A stretch of 64,000 bases of DNA from Haematobia irritans (Eukaryota; Arthropoda; Insecta; Diptera; Muscidae). The stretch covers positions 190,989,726 to 191,053,725 of the forward strand of contig NC_134400.1 of NCBI RefSeq assembly GCF_050003625.1, written 5' to 3'. Below are positions 32,389-43,686 of the stretch, in pieces (within the stretch, counting starts at the first letter, position 1; every line of letters begins with the position of its first letter). Below the pieces are notes generated by a model, which worked only from the letters and a program-made list of their open reading frames with translations, ran no database searches and was not told the DNA's origin. The translations under genes were made by a program, and so were the position numbers.

Positions 32389-33105
32389 CTCTAAAATAAG
32401 GGCTCCGTGAATGCTTTAAATCCAAAGTGCTCTCGATTCAGTGTTGCCAACTCCCCAAGGCCAAAAAGCACCAAAAATATATTATAAATTCTAACATACC
32501 ACCTTCCACCACAAAATCGCAAATTAAATGCTCTACTAAAAAAAAAAAAAACAAAAAAAAAAAACTTCCGGAGATGTACCTATTATAGAACTTTTGTGAA
32601 TTGAATTTTAAGAAGTTAAGGTGGGTATTAAGATCGAGTTTAGCTGCTAAAATAGTCATTTTTTGACAATTACAATTTCTTTAATGATTCATTTTAAGGA
32701 ATACAAACTTTGTGAAAATTTGCTTTTGGCTATTCCCCATCAAGTTATAATAAAATTTGCACCAAATATGCATAATTTTATGCCTTTTTACTGATATAGT
32801 TTTCATTTTAGCGGCAAAACTCGAACTTAGTACTCACCATTATGAACCGCTATTCAAGTATACACTTTGATCAGTTTTAATGCTTTCGTCCAATTCATTT
32901 TGATCAGTGATGTTTTTCAACTTTCAAAATATTTATGTATGTAAGGAGTCTATATTAATATATGGAAGGAGTCTTATTTCAGTTGTGCGTGCTTTTGTGA
33001 ATTTAATACAAACGTTTTTAATGACATCTTTGCCAAATTCGAAAATTCGACACTCATCGCTCGACTTTCCTACAGAATACCCTAAATAACAATATTAATT
33101 AAAAA

Positions 33106-34886
33106 ACAAGTATATACGGCCGTAAGTTCGGCCAGGCCGAAGCTTATGTACCCTCCATCATGGATTGCGTAGAAACTTCTTCTAAACACTGCCATCCACA
33201 ATCGAATTACTTAAGTTGCGGTAACGCTTGCCGATGGCAAGGGATCTTCAAACTTCCTAACACTTCTAAATTGTCTTCTAAATTGTATGTAAGTCCATAC
33301 GTGGTATATATTAAATCAAAAAAGATCGATCCAATACGTATATAATTCAGTTTGACAAAGTAGACATAAAATTTTGACAAAATTTTCTACAGAAAAAAAT
33401 TTTAACAAAATTTTCTATAGAAATAAAATTTTCACAAAATTTTCTATAGAAATAAAAATTTTTGCAAAATTTTCTATAGAAAGAAAATTTTGACAAAAAT
33501 TTCTACAGAAATAAAATTTTAACAAAATTTTCTATAGAAATAAACTTTTGACAAAATTTTCTATAGAAATAAAATCTTGGTAGATTATTTTTGGCTCGAG
33601 TGGCAACCATGATTATGAACCGAATAAAATTTGAACAAAATTTTCTATAGAAATAAAATTTTGACAAAATTGTCTATAGAAATAATATTTTGACAATGAT
33701 GAAAATTTTATTATGAGCCGAATAAAATTTTAACAAAATTTTCTCTAGAAATAAAATTTTGACAAAATTTTCTATAGAAATAAAATTTTGACAAAATTTT
33801 CTATAGAAATAAAATTTTGGTAGATTATTTTTGGCTCTAGTGGCAACCATGATTATGAACCGATATGGGCCAATTTTTGTGTGATTGGACCAATTTTGGT
33901 ATGGTTGTTAGCGACCATATACTAACACCACGTTCCTAATTTGAACCGGATCGGATGAATTTTGCTCCTCCAAAAGGCTCCGGAGGTCAAATATGGGGGC
34001 TATATATAATTATGGACCGATATGGACCAATTCTGGCACGCTTGTTAAAGATCATATACTAACACCATGTTCCAAGTTACAACCAGATTGGATGAAATTT
34101 GCTTCTCTTGGAGACTTCGCAAGCCAAATCTGTGGATCGGTTTATATGGGGGCTATATATAATTATGAACCGATGTGGACCAATTTTTGCATGGTTTTTA
34201 GAGACCATATACCAATATCATGTACCAAATTTCAGGCGGATCGGATGAAACTTGCTTCTCTTTGAGGCTCCGCAACCCAAATCTGGGGATCGGTTTATAT
34301 GGGCGCTATATATAATTATGGACCGATGTGGACCAATTTTTGCATGATTGTTAGATACCATATACCAACACCATGTACCAAATTTCAGCCGGATCGGATG
34401 AAATTTGCTTCTCTTTTAGGCTCCGCAAGCCAAATCTGGGGATCGGTTTATATGGGGGCTATATATAATTATGGACCGATGTGGACCAATTTTTGCATGG
34501 TTGTTAGAGACCATATACCAACACCATATACCAAATTTCAGCCGGATCGGATGAAATATGCTTCTGTTAGAGGCTCCACAGCCAAATCTGAGGGTCCCTT
34601 TATATGGGGACTATACGTAAAAGTGGACCGATATGGCCCATTTTCAATACCATCCGACCTACATCGATAACAACTACTTGTGCCAAGTTTCAAGTCGATA
34701 GCTTGTTTCTTTCGGAAGTTAGCGTGATTTCAACAGACGGACGGACGGACGGACATGCTTAGATCGACTCAGAATTTCACCACGACCCAGAATATATATA
34801 CTTTATGGGGTCTTAGAGCAATACTTCGATGTGTTACAAACGGAATGACAAAGTTAATATACCCCCATCCTATGATGGAGGGTATA
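33106..34886 (+). mobile_element. DINE-like family A element, copy 3
   Basis: 5' ACAAGTATATACGGCCGTAA, palindrome TTCGGCCAGGCCGAA, TACCCTCCATCATGGATTGC; 153-bp units from about 33850 to 34610; (GACG)n at about 34735-34754; 3' hairpin ACCCCCATCCTATGATGGAG with GGGTATA end. Nested in hAT element 2 and itself split by a block of the 29-bp repeat. Confidence 0.85.
33366..33820 (-). repeat. 29-bp AT-rich repeat, array III (nested)
   Basis: About 15 units in the reverse orientation inside a family-A element. A flanking phrase (GGTAGATTATTTTTGGCTC ... GCAACCATGATTATGAACCG) appears both inside (33578-33625) and at the right edge (33822-33861), so the block grew by duplication that included non-array DNA. 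Confidence 0.9.
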
Positions 34887-35161
34887 ATAATCAATACCAA
34901 CTTCATAACAATCAAATTCTATATTTGGCAATAAATTTGAGTTTCTTCGGCTCTTGAAAGTCTAATCAAAATTGTTGTATCAATTAAACTTAATACTGTT
35001 CAAAATAAAAAAGCACCAAAAGCACTAAATGAAAATGCCAGAAAGCACCAAGTTGGTGCTTTTTTTTAAAAGGCACCAAAAAGGCAATTTGGTGCTTTTT
35101 AGAAATCAAAAAGCACTAAATTTGGTGCTGAAAGCACCAAATTGGCAACACTGTCTCGATT

Positions 35162-35897
35162 TACGCCGCTGGGTAATGGTAAGCATTGTTTAAGTACTCA
35201 TACACACACACACACACCCATGCATATTTAGTTGCAAACATGCATAGACACAATTCCCTCATAACAGAGAGCCAGATGGATAGACAGACATTCGTGCTAA
35301 ATACTTTAGAAAAGATAATAAGAGTCTGAGGTATTTAGATCATGGTGAATCTCACACATAAAAGCGTAACGCATGTGTGTGTATTATCATAGCCAACCAA
35401 ACACAGGCACTCTCTCTCTCCCCCTTTCTAGCTGAGAAATATATTAGCATATATATGTGCATGAAGGTGATGTTATGATTTTATGTATTGTTGTTTTATA
35501 CAAAGTGTGAACAAATGTGTTCTGCCTTATGGGCCTCCAGCTTAAATAAATCTGCATTATTTTGCAAATGCATTTCCTTCCATTTAAATACCAAGGGGAT
35601 TAGTAGACAGAGCAATTAAATATGAAAATGAAATGATTGTAACGAATGTAACGATCCAGAAGGACAAAATCCTCTACAATAACTATTTCAATTTGAAAAT
35701 TACTAAGATAAGGAGAGTCATATACCTGTGTAAAATAAATATGTGTGCAAAAATTGTTTCATTTCTCATTTGGAGGAAAATAACGGTACTTAACTTTTTA
35801 CTTTTTAACGTTGATTATCAGCTTTTTTTTTGTCGCTAGACACCAATTCGATGTACCATTATATGAAAATTGTAATGAAATTTTAAATTTACGGAAG
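35162..35897. other. Unassigned DNA with CA and CT microsatellites
   Basis: Short (CA)n near 35200-35217 and (CT)n near 35410-35422. The 68-codon frame at 35633-35839 is low-complexity and shows no domain. No element ends seen. Confidence 0.5.
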
Positions 35898-36832
35898 TGA
35901 ACTTTCAGATGAAGAACGCTGAAAAATTATCGGAATGGACCTAGCTGGCAAAAAAAATTGAGAAATTTTATCGGAGACAAATCGACACCACAATACGATT
36001 AGCATTTTTTTTAATCCCACAAACTATGGTTGTGCTAAACGCAGTGGGCACATTCCAATCGTTGGCCAAAGGACAAAGCGATATATTCGCCAACTTGCTG
36101 CGAATAAGAATATGAGCTGCAGAGAAATAAAAGTAGAATTGGGTCTGAATGTGACTAGACAATGAATACAGCAAATTATCCAGTACGATATAGGACTAAA
36201 ATACGAAAATAAAATTCCTAAACCGCAGTTAACACAACACCATAAAAATGCTCGTATTTCTTTTGCAGAAAAATACAAGTTTTGGGACGAAGAGTTCGAA
36301 ACGGTTATATTTAGCGAAATTCAATTTGGATGGTCCTGATGGCCATCACAAATATTGGCAATATTCTCGGTACCCTCATCAACGCACCCACGGGAATGAA
36401 TCTCTTATGGTATGGTCAGCTTTTTGAGCATGAAAATAGGTTTTTTCCACTGAAATGAACGCAGAGATCTATGTCGATTTATTGGAGAACAATTTAATAG
36501 ATTTTGCATATGAGTTATATGTTGAAGTTTGGACTCTCCAACAAGATAATGCTCCCATCCATGTTGCATGCCTCACAAAAAAAAACTTTTTTAAGTCTCG
36601 TGATATACCTTTACTGGACTAGTCAGCGCTAAGCCCCGATTTAAATCCTATAGAAGATCTCTGGGGCATATTATCCACTAAGGCATTTGCGAAGTCCAAG
36701 CAATATACAACATCCAAAGAACTGAAGTCTGCAATTACGGTGGAATGGGAAAAAATCAATATGGCAACTCTGGAAAACTTGGTATGTTCTATGACTCACC
36801 GATTACAGCAAGTTCTAATAAACAAGGGCAAT
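35898..36832 (+). pseudogene. Tc1-like transposase, decayed
   Basis: Read across frames, the sequence preserves Tc1 landmarks: an N-terminal LSDEER-type start (about 35905), an FNLDGPDGHHKYW block after the first catalytic region (about 36325), QQDNAPIH with the second aspartate (about 36540), and SPDLNPIEDLWG with the final glutamate (about 36630), then a C-terminal helix to about 36830. The second D and the E are about 35 residues apart as read, close to the DD34E spacing, and a poly-A run between them may have shifted it. Multiple stops and frameshifts, one directly after the first catalytic block, make it inactive. Terminal repeats not identified. Confidence 0.8.
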
Positions 36833-37029
36833 ACTATATTTTATTTTATTCTTAAATATAACTAAAATATAAATTTGCACACATATATTTTCTATGACTA
36901 CAAATTTAAGTATGGATTTTCTATAAAAGCAAACGTTAAGTAAAGATTTAATTTATGTATTTTCGTAACGTACAAATAACTTAAGAATTTTTTTTTTTCA
37001 ATAAAAGTTCTTTATAAGACTATAACATA

Positions 37030-37369
37030 GAAGCCACCGTGGTGCAATGGTTAGCATGCCCGCCTTGCATACACAAGTTCGTGGGTTCGATTCCTGCTTC
37101 AACCGAAAACCAAAATTTTTTAGCGGTGGATTATCCCACCTCAGTAATTCTGGTGACATTTCTGAGGGTTTCAAAACTTCTCTAAGTGGTTTCACTGCAA
37201 TGTGGAACGCCGTTCGGACTCGGCTATAAAAAGGAGGTCCCTTGTCATTGAGCTTAACATGGAATCGGGCAGCATGTAGTGATAAGACAGAAGTTCACCA
37301 ATGTGGTATCACAATGGACTGAATAGTGTAAGTGAGCCTGATACATCGGGCTGCCATCTAACCTAACCT
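37030..37369 (+). mobile_element. tRNA-headed SINE, copy 2, with 14-bp target duplication
   Basis: Head GAAGCCACCGTGGTGCAATG with A box, CCTTGCATACACAAG stem (one arm base changed), B box GGTTCGATTCC, body as in copy 1, tail CTGCCATCTAACCTAACCT. Flanked by AAGACTATAACATA at 37016-37029 and 37370-37383, a long clean duplication indicating recent insertion by LINE machinery. Confidence 0.93.
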
Positions 37370-37432
37370 AAGACTATAACATAAATTTACACGTTGCACA
37401 TATAATTTTTTACGGGGTTATATACCCAGCAA

Positions 37433-37881
37433 AAATATGGGAAGTTCTTCTAAAGGCACTATTTTAAAAGCACTTCCAAAAATGCCCTCCCAAAGATATT
37501 CTTTATTTTAACTACACAGGAAGTTCTTTTGATTCAATTTTTCAAAACTCGATTTTTTGCATATTTTTTATAAAAAAAAATTTTAATTATTTTAACAAGG
37601 ATAAAAAGAGAGTAAGAATTAATAAAATGACACAAATTATTTAAATTATGTAGAAAAAAAATCTAAATCCATTCTAGAAAAATTGCAAATTTTTGAAAAT
37701 ATTTATGGTCAAACATTTTAGACAAGCGATAGAATGCATTAAAAATCATAAAAAAATGAAAAATTATTTATTTAGCAAAATATGACACAATTTTATAATT
37801 GACATCCGAAACATTGAATTCGGACCACACCTTAAGAAGTGATGCAAATTCAGTACCAAGGCTGTTGAAATGGTGGACATC
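37433..37881. mobile_element. TACCCAGCAAA MITE, copy 2 (3'-truncated)
   Basis: Begins TACCCAGCAAAAATATGGGA and matches the MITE at 5175 through GAAGTGATGCAAATTCAGT, then diverges near 37881. The right terminal repeat is missing. The following ~125 bp to the next element show nothing recognisable. Confidence 0.75.
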
Positions 37882-38006
37882 AGAGAACTGCAACCGGTGG
37901 CTTTTTTTCGTATTGCAATCATACCCACAAAATGTCGGTGGCAGTGAATAAGACACCAATTAACATACCATGCGATCTTTTACATTGATACAAATGCGAG
38001 AATAAA

Positions 38007-39517
38007 ACAAGTATATACGGCTGTAAGTTCGGCCAGGCCGAATCTTATGTACCCTCCACCATGGATTGCGTGGAAACTTCTACGAAAAAACTGTCATCCA
38101 CAAATGTCAACTCACTCGGATGAAATTGGCTCCTCCAAGAGGCTCCAAGACCAAATCTAGGGATCGGTTTATATGGGGGCTATAAATGATTATGGACTGA
38201 TATGGACCACTTTTGGCATGGTTGTTAAATATCATACACTACCACTACGTACCAAATTTCAACCAGATCGGATGAATTTTGCTTCTCCAAAAAGCACCGG
38301 AGGTCAAATCTGGTGATCGGTTTATATGGGAGCTATATATAATTATGGACTGATAGGAACCAATTCCTGCATGGTTGTTGGATACCATATACTAACATCA
38401 CGTACCAAATTTCAACCGAATGGGAAGAATTTTGTTCTTCCAAAGTGCTCCGGAGGATCGGTTTATATGGGGCCTCTATATAATTATGGACCGATATCGA
38501 CCAATTTTTGCATGGGTGTTTGAGGCCATATATTAACATCATGTACCAAATTTCTACTGAATCAAATGAATTGTGGTCTTCCAAGAGGCTCCGGAGGTCA
38601 AATCTGGTGATCGGTTTATATGGGGGCTATATATAATTATGGACCGATATGGACCAATTTTTGCACGGTTATTAGAGACCATATACTAACACAATGTACC
38701 AAATTTCAGCCGGATCGGATGAAATTTGCTTCTCTTAGAGGCCCCGCAAGCCAAATCGGGGGATCGGTTTGTATGGGGGCTATATATAATTATGGACCGA
38801 TGTGAACCAATTTTTGCATGGTTGTTAGAGACCATATACTAACACCATGTACTAAATTTCAGCCGGATCGGATGAAATTTGCTTCTCTTAGAGGCTCCGC
38901 AAGCCAAATCGGGGGATCGGTTTATATGGGGGCTATATATAATTATGGACCGATGTGAACCAATTTTTGCATGGTTATTAGAGACCATATACTAACACAA
39001 TGTACCAAATTTCAGCCGGATCGGATGAAATTTGCTTCTCTTAGAGGCCCCGCAAGCCAAATCGGGGGGTCGGTTTGTATGGGGGCTATATATAATTATG
39101 GACCGATGTGAACCAATTTTTGCATGGTTGTTAGAGACCATATACTAACACCATGTACTAAATTTCAGCCGGATCGGATGAAATTTGCTTCTCTTAGAGG
39201 CCTCGCAAGCCAAATTTGGGGGTCCGTTTATATGGGGGCTATACGTAAAAGTGGACCGATATGGCCCATTGGCAATACCATCCGACCTACATCAATAACG
39301 ACTACTTGTGCCAAGTTTCAAGTCGATAGCTTGTTTCGTTCGGAAGTTAGCGTGATTTCAACAGACGGACGAACGGACGGACGGACATGCTCAGATCGAC
39401 TCAGAATTTCACCACGACCCGGAATATATACTTTATGGGGTCTTAGATCAATATTTCGATGTGTTACAAACGGAATGACAAAGTTAATATACCCCCCATC
39501 CTATGGTGGAGGGTATA
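38007..39517 (+). mobile_element. DINE-like family A element, copy 4
   Basis: Full set of parts: ACAAGTATATACGGCTGTAA, TTCGGCCAGGCCGAA, TACCCTCCACCATGGATTGC; then units whose TCGGTTT landmark lies at 38611, 38764, 38917 and 39070, each exactly 153 bp apart; (GACG)n at about 39363-39386; 3' hairpin CCCCATCCTATGGTGG ending GGGTATA. Alternate units 38611-38763 and 38917-39069 resemble each other, suggesting duplication in pairs. The next element begins without any gap. Confidence 0.88.
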
Positions 39518-41138
39518 ACAAGTAAGGAAAGTCTAAAGTCGGGCGCACCACTTTGTAGATCTAAATGTTCGATACCATATCACATCCGTCAAATGTGTTG
39601 GGGGCTATATATAAAGGTTTGTCCCAAATACATACATTTAAATATCACTCGATCTGGAAGAATTTGATAGACTTCTACAAAATCTATAGACTCAAAATTT
39701 AAGTCGGCTAATGCACTAGGGTGGAATACAATGTTAGTAAAAAAATATGGGAAACGTTTAAATCTGAAGCAATTTTAAGGAAACTTCGCAAAAGTTTATT
39801 TATGATTTATCGCTCGATATATATGTATTAGAAGTTTAGGAAAATTAGAGTCATTTTTACAATTTTTCGACTAAGCAGTGGCGATTTTACAAGGAAATGT
39901 TGATATTTTGACCATTTTTGTCGAAATCAGAAAAACATATATATGGGAGCTATATCTAAATCTGAACCGATTTCAACCAAATTTGGCATGCATGGTAATT
40001 CTACTCCCTGTGCAAAATTTCAACTAAATCGGAGTTAAAAATTGGCCTCTGTGGTTATATGAGTGTAAATCGGGCGAAAGCTATATATGGGAGCTATATC
40101 TAAATCTGAACCGATTTCAACCAAATTTGGCACGCATAGCTACAATGCTAATTCTACTCCCTGTGCAAAATTTCAACTAAATCGGAGCAAAAAATTGGCC
40201 TCTGTGGTCATATGAGTGTAAATCGGGCGAAAGCTATATATGGGAGCTATATCTAAATCTGAACCGATTTCAACCAAATTTGGCACGCATAGCTACAATG
40301 CTAATTCTACTCCCTGTGCAAAATTTCAACTAAATCGGAGCAAAAAATTGGCCTCTGTGGTCATATGAGTGTAAATCGGGCGAAAACTATATATGGGAGC
40401 TATATCTAAATCTGAACCGATTTCAATCAAATTTGGCACACATGACTGTTCTACCAATTGTACTACTTGTGCAAAATTTCAAGCTAATCGGGATAAAACT
40501 CTGGCTTCTGGGTCTATATAAGTGCATATCGGGCGAAAGATATATATGTGGGAGCTATATCTAAATCTGAACCGATTTCAACCAAATTTGGTACGCATAG
40601 CTACAATGCTAATTTTACTCCCTGTGCAAAATTTCAACCAAATTGGGGTAAAACTCTGGCTTCTGGGACAGTATTAGTCCATATCGGGCGAAAGATATAT
40701 ATGGGAGCTATATCTAAATCTGAACCGATTTCAATAAAATTTGGCACACTTGACTATAGTACTAATTGTTCTTCTTGTGCAAAATTTAAAGCAAATTAGG
40801 TTAAAACTCTGGCTTCTGTGGTCATATAAGTCCATATCGGGCGAAATATATATATGGGAGCTATATCTAAATCTGAACCGATTTCTTCCAAAATCAATAG
40901 GGATCTATTCTGAGCCAAAACACATACTTGTGCCAAATTTGAGTGGACTAAAACTGCGACCTAGACTTTACAAAAAATGTGTTCACGGACAGACGCACAT
41001 GGGTGGCTATATCGACTCAGGAGCCCACCCTGAGCATTTTTGCCAAAGACACCATGTGTCTATCTCATCTCCTTCTGGGTGTTTCAAATATATGCACAAA
41101 CTTATAATACCCTGTTCCACAGTGTGGCGCAGGGTATA
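39518..41138 (+). mobile_element. DINE-like family B element, copy 5
   Basis: Starts ACAAGTAAGGAAAGTC immediately after the GGGTATA end of family-A copy 4. The GC hairpin is reduced (GTCGGGCGCACCAC, a small deletion). About six 153-bp units follow, with GGGAGCTATATCTAAATCTG, then a short GACAGACG tract and the TACCCTGTTCCACAGTGTGG hairpin ending GGGTATA at 41138. Frames of 83 and 132 codons in it are repeat artefacts. Confidence 0.85.
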
Positions 41139-41541
41139 AACACCAATAGTATATAACAATGTTCGTATGCAGTGTCTTGCAATCTTAACCCAATCGACAT
41201 CGTAACAACGCTTTGTAACCAAAAAACGAGTGCGGCACTTAAGTGTGATTGCACTCAACAACAACATTTACCAGCAGTTGACATTAGCTCAAGAGAATTG
41301 AGAGAGTACGAAATAAGAGAATACCAAACTGCTGAGATATGTTATGGGCAGCGTTGCCACAACGAAAATTTATTTTGGACCAAATTTTTTCAAAAATTGG
41401 ACCAAAATTCCCTCCAGCGGACCAAATTTCTAATTTCGAAGAAAATACCTTAAAAAGTATTATATTATTGTACATAGTGCTTTTATTAAAAAAGTTAAGT
41501 AAACCAGAAAGGAATGATATGATTTAGCGGTTGTCATGATT

Positions 41542-41818
41542 GGGAGCTACCGTGGTGCAATGATTAGCATGCCCGCCTTGCCCACACAAGGTCGTAATGC
41601 TGGTGACATTACTGTGGGTTTCAAAACTTCTCTAAGTGGTTTCACTGCAATGTGAAACGCTGTTTGGACTCGGCTATAAAAAGGAGGTCCCTTGTCAATG
41701 AGCTTAACATGGAATCGGGCAGCACTCAGTGATAAGAGAGAAGTTCACCACTCTGGTATCACAATGGACTGAATAGTCTAAGTGAGCCTGATGCATCGGG
41801 CTGCTACCTAACCTAACC
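41542..41818 (+). mobile_element. tRNA-headed SINE, copy 3, internal deletion
   Basis: Head GGGAGCTACCGTGGTGCAAT and anticodon-like stem remain, but the sequence jumps from CAAGGTCG to TAATGCTGGTGACATT, deleting the B box and about 65 bp that other copies keep. The tail GGACTGAATAGTCTAAGTGA ... CTAACCTAACC is intact. No clear target duplication. Without the B box it should not be transcribed efficiently by RNA polymerase III. Confidence 0.85.
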
Positions 41819-41954
41819 AAGAAAACGTCGACTTTTCAACTTTTCTAAAATTTGAAAAAATAGACAATTTGAAAAGGTTGAATTTTAAGGTAAATTTTAG
41901 TTGACATCAAAAGTCGATATTCAATATAAAATACAAAAGAAAGTGTTAAAAATA

Positions 41955-43255
41955 AAGGGTGATACGGTCAAAATTTGGTCAATATAAACTTGACGTATTT
42001 TTTTCAATTTTGCATTTAAAAAACCTGAACACCCCTCATTTTGAAGGTGTGTGTGTAGAATGTTGCTCCTATTTTGATTTTGGAATTCACTCGTCAGTTG
42101 TCAAAATGCCGTCCAAGCAAGAAGAGCAGCGTATCAAAGTTTTGCTCGCGCATCGCGAAAATCCGAGCTACTCGCACGCAAAGCTGGCAAAATCGCTAAA
42201 AGTTGTCAAATCAACCGTTACAAATGTAATTAAAGTGTTTGGGGAACGTTTGTCGACAGCCCGGAAATCTGGATAGGGGGGAAATCGAAAACCGGAAGCC
42301 GCTGAGACGACAAAGAGAGTTGCCGGTAGTTTCAAGCGAAACCCTAACCTCTCTCTCCGAGATGCCGCAAATAAGCTGGGGGTATCCTCTACAACCGTGC
42401 ATCGAGCCAAAAAACGAGCCGGACTATCGACTTACAAGAAGGTAGTGACTCCAAATCGCGATGATAAACAAAATACGACGGCCAAAGCGCGATCCCGGAG
42501 GCTGTACACGACGATGCTGACGAAGTTTGACTGCGTGGTAATGGACGACGAAACCTACGTCAAAGCCGACTACAAGCAGCTTCCGGGACAGGAGTTTTAT
42601 ACGGCAAAAGGAAGGGGAAAGGTTGCAGATATTTTCAAGCACATAAAACTGTCAAAGTTCGCAAAGAAATATCTGGTTTGGCAAGCCATCTGTACCTGTG
42701 GCTTGAAAAGCAGCATTTTCATAGCTTCCGGGACTGTCAACCAAGAAATTTACGTGAAAGTGTGTTTGAATAAACGTCTGATGCCTTTCCTGAAGAAACA
42801 CGGTTGTTCCGTACTGTTTTGGCAGGATTTGGCATCTTGCCATTACGGTAAAAAGGCCATGGAGTGGTACGCCGCCAACAACGTGCAGGTGGTTCCCAAG
42901 GACAAGAACCCTCCCAACACGCCAGAGCTCCGCCCAATTGAGAAATACTGGGCTATTGTCAAGCGGAACCTAAAGAAGACCAAAAAAAAAACTGCTAAGG
43001 ACGAGCAGCAGTTCAAGGCAAACTGGCTTTCTGCGGCGAAGAAGGTGGACAAGGTGGCTGTACAAAATCTGATGACAGGTGTCAAGCGTGAGGCCCGGCA
43101 ATTCGGATTTGAAAAAGCGAAAGCCTAACTGAATATTTTTCCTGAATTTTATACTAATTGAACTTGAAAAAGAAATTTAATTTGATTTTTTAAATAAACG
43201 ATTTCACCGATTTACACGAGTTTTCCCTTGACCAAATTTTGACCGTATCACCCTT
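41955..43255 (+). mobile_element. DD37E Tc1/mariner element, 1,301 bp, full length
   Basis: Perfect 28-bp terminal inverted repeats at 41955-41982 and 43228-43255 (outer AAGGGTGATACGGTCAAAAT, inner TTGGTCAA), flanked by TA at 41953-41954 and 43256-43257, the universal Tc1/mariner target duplication. It encloses one transposase gene of normal length. A second, 5'-truncated copy at 60423-61706 keeps the right repeat. Perfect repeats indicate recent activity in this lineage. Confidence 0.95.
42106..43128 (+). pseudogene. DD37E transposase, one premature stop
   Basis: A continuous frame of 340 codons from ATG 42106 to TAA, broken only by TAG at 42274-42276 (codon 57). The N-terminal part (residues 1-110) holds a helix-turn-helix DNA-binding pair (KLAKSLKV, then LRDAANKLGVSSTTVHRAKK). 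Catalytic residues: MDDETY at 146-151, D241 in WQDLASCHYG, and E279 in PELRPIEKYW, with 37 residues between the last two, the DD37E signature known from insect ITmD37E elements. The length is normal for the family. The enzyme would cut and paste the element at TA sites in the nucleus; this copy cannot make it without readthrough. Confidence 0.93.
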
Positions 43256-43686
43256 TATCTCCGACTTTTGGACTAGGAAACAAACTTTATATCAAACAAA
43301 TGAGTCTTGAGCCTCACGCCAATATTTTTTTCAGTGCATAGATACTATTGACTACGTGATACAAATTTTAAATACCTCAAAAAATTTATAAATTTGACCA
43401 AATGAAAATGGACCAAAATGGGCTAAATTCCGTTTGGTCCGACCATCGGACCAAATTTAAAAATTAGAAATCTTTTGGACCAATTTTGGGCCGATCGGAC
43501 CAAAATGGCAACGCTACGGTGTTTTCGAGAGACCAGCACTCATACTATCAAACACCGACAGTCGTCGGTTGTATTGGATATTGGTGGTTGAATTTTTTTT
43601 TTACCAATTGGTGTTTTAAGATTGTAAATATTGGTGTTTAGTCGGTTGGTGTTTGGTCGATTGCGGTAGATCGCAGCCGTTCTCTG

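Larger units (their letters stand above)
32439..35153. mobile_element. hAT-like non-autonomous element 2 with nested insertions
   Basis: Ends CAGTGTTGCCAA (32439-32450) and TTGGCAACACTG (35142-35153) are perfect 12-bp inverted repeats; TCTCGATT is duplicated at 32431-32438 and 35154-35161. Next to the right end the phrase AAAGCACCAAA or its complement TTTGGTGC occurs about eight times between 35000 and 35140, and once at the left (about 32464), like transposase-binding subterminal repeats. A complete family-A element (33106-34886) is nested inside. Without it the element is about 0.93 kb and noncoding. Confidence 0.9.
41349..43516. mobile_element. Probable hAT-like element 3 with nested SINE and mariner
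   Basis: Left CAGCGTTGCCA (41349-41359) and right TGGCAACGCTA (43506-43516) are inverted apart from the last base and resemble the ends of hAT element 2. The phrase GGACCAAATTT recurs near both ends (41377-41430 and 43410-43505), like subterminal binding repeats. No 8-bp target duplication is visible, so the call is weaker than for elements 1 and 2. It holds a SINE and a DD37E mariner. Confidence 0.55.

Noticed and set aside
42397..43128. A shorter 243-codon transposase starting inside the gene
   Set aside because: The codon at 42397 is GTG in the middle of the helix-turn-helix domain; alignment with copy 2 and family length put the true start at 42106.
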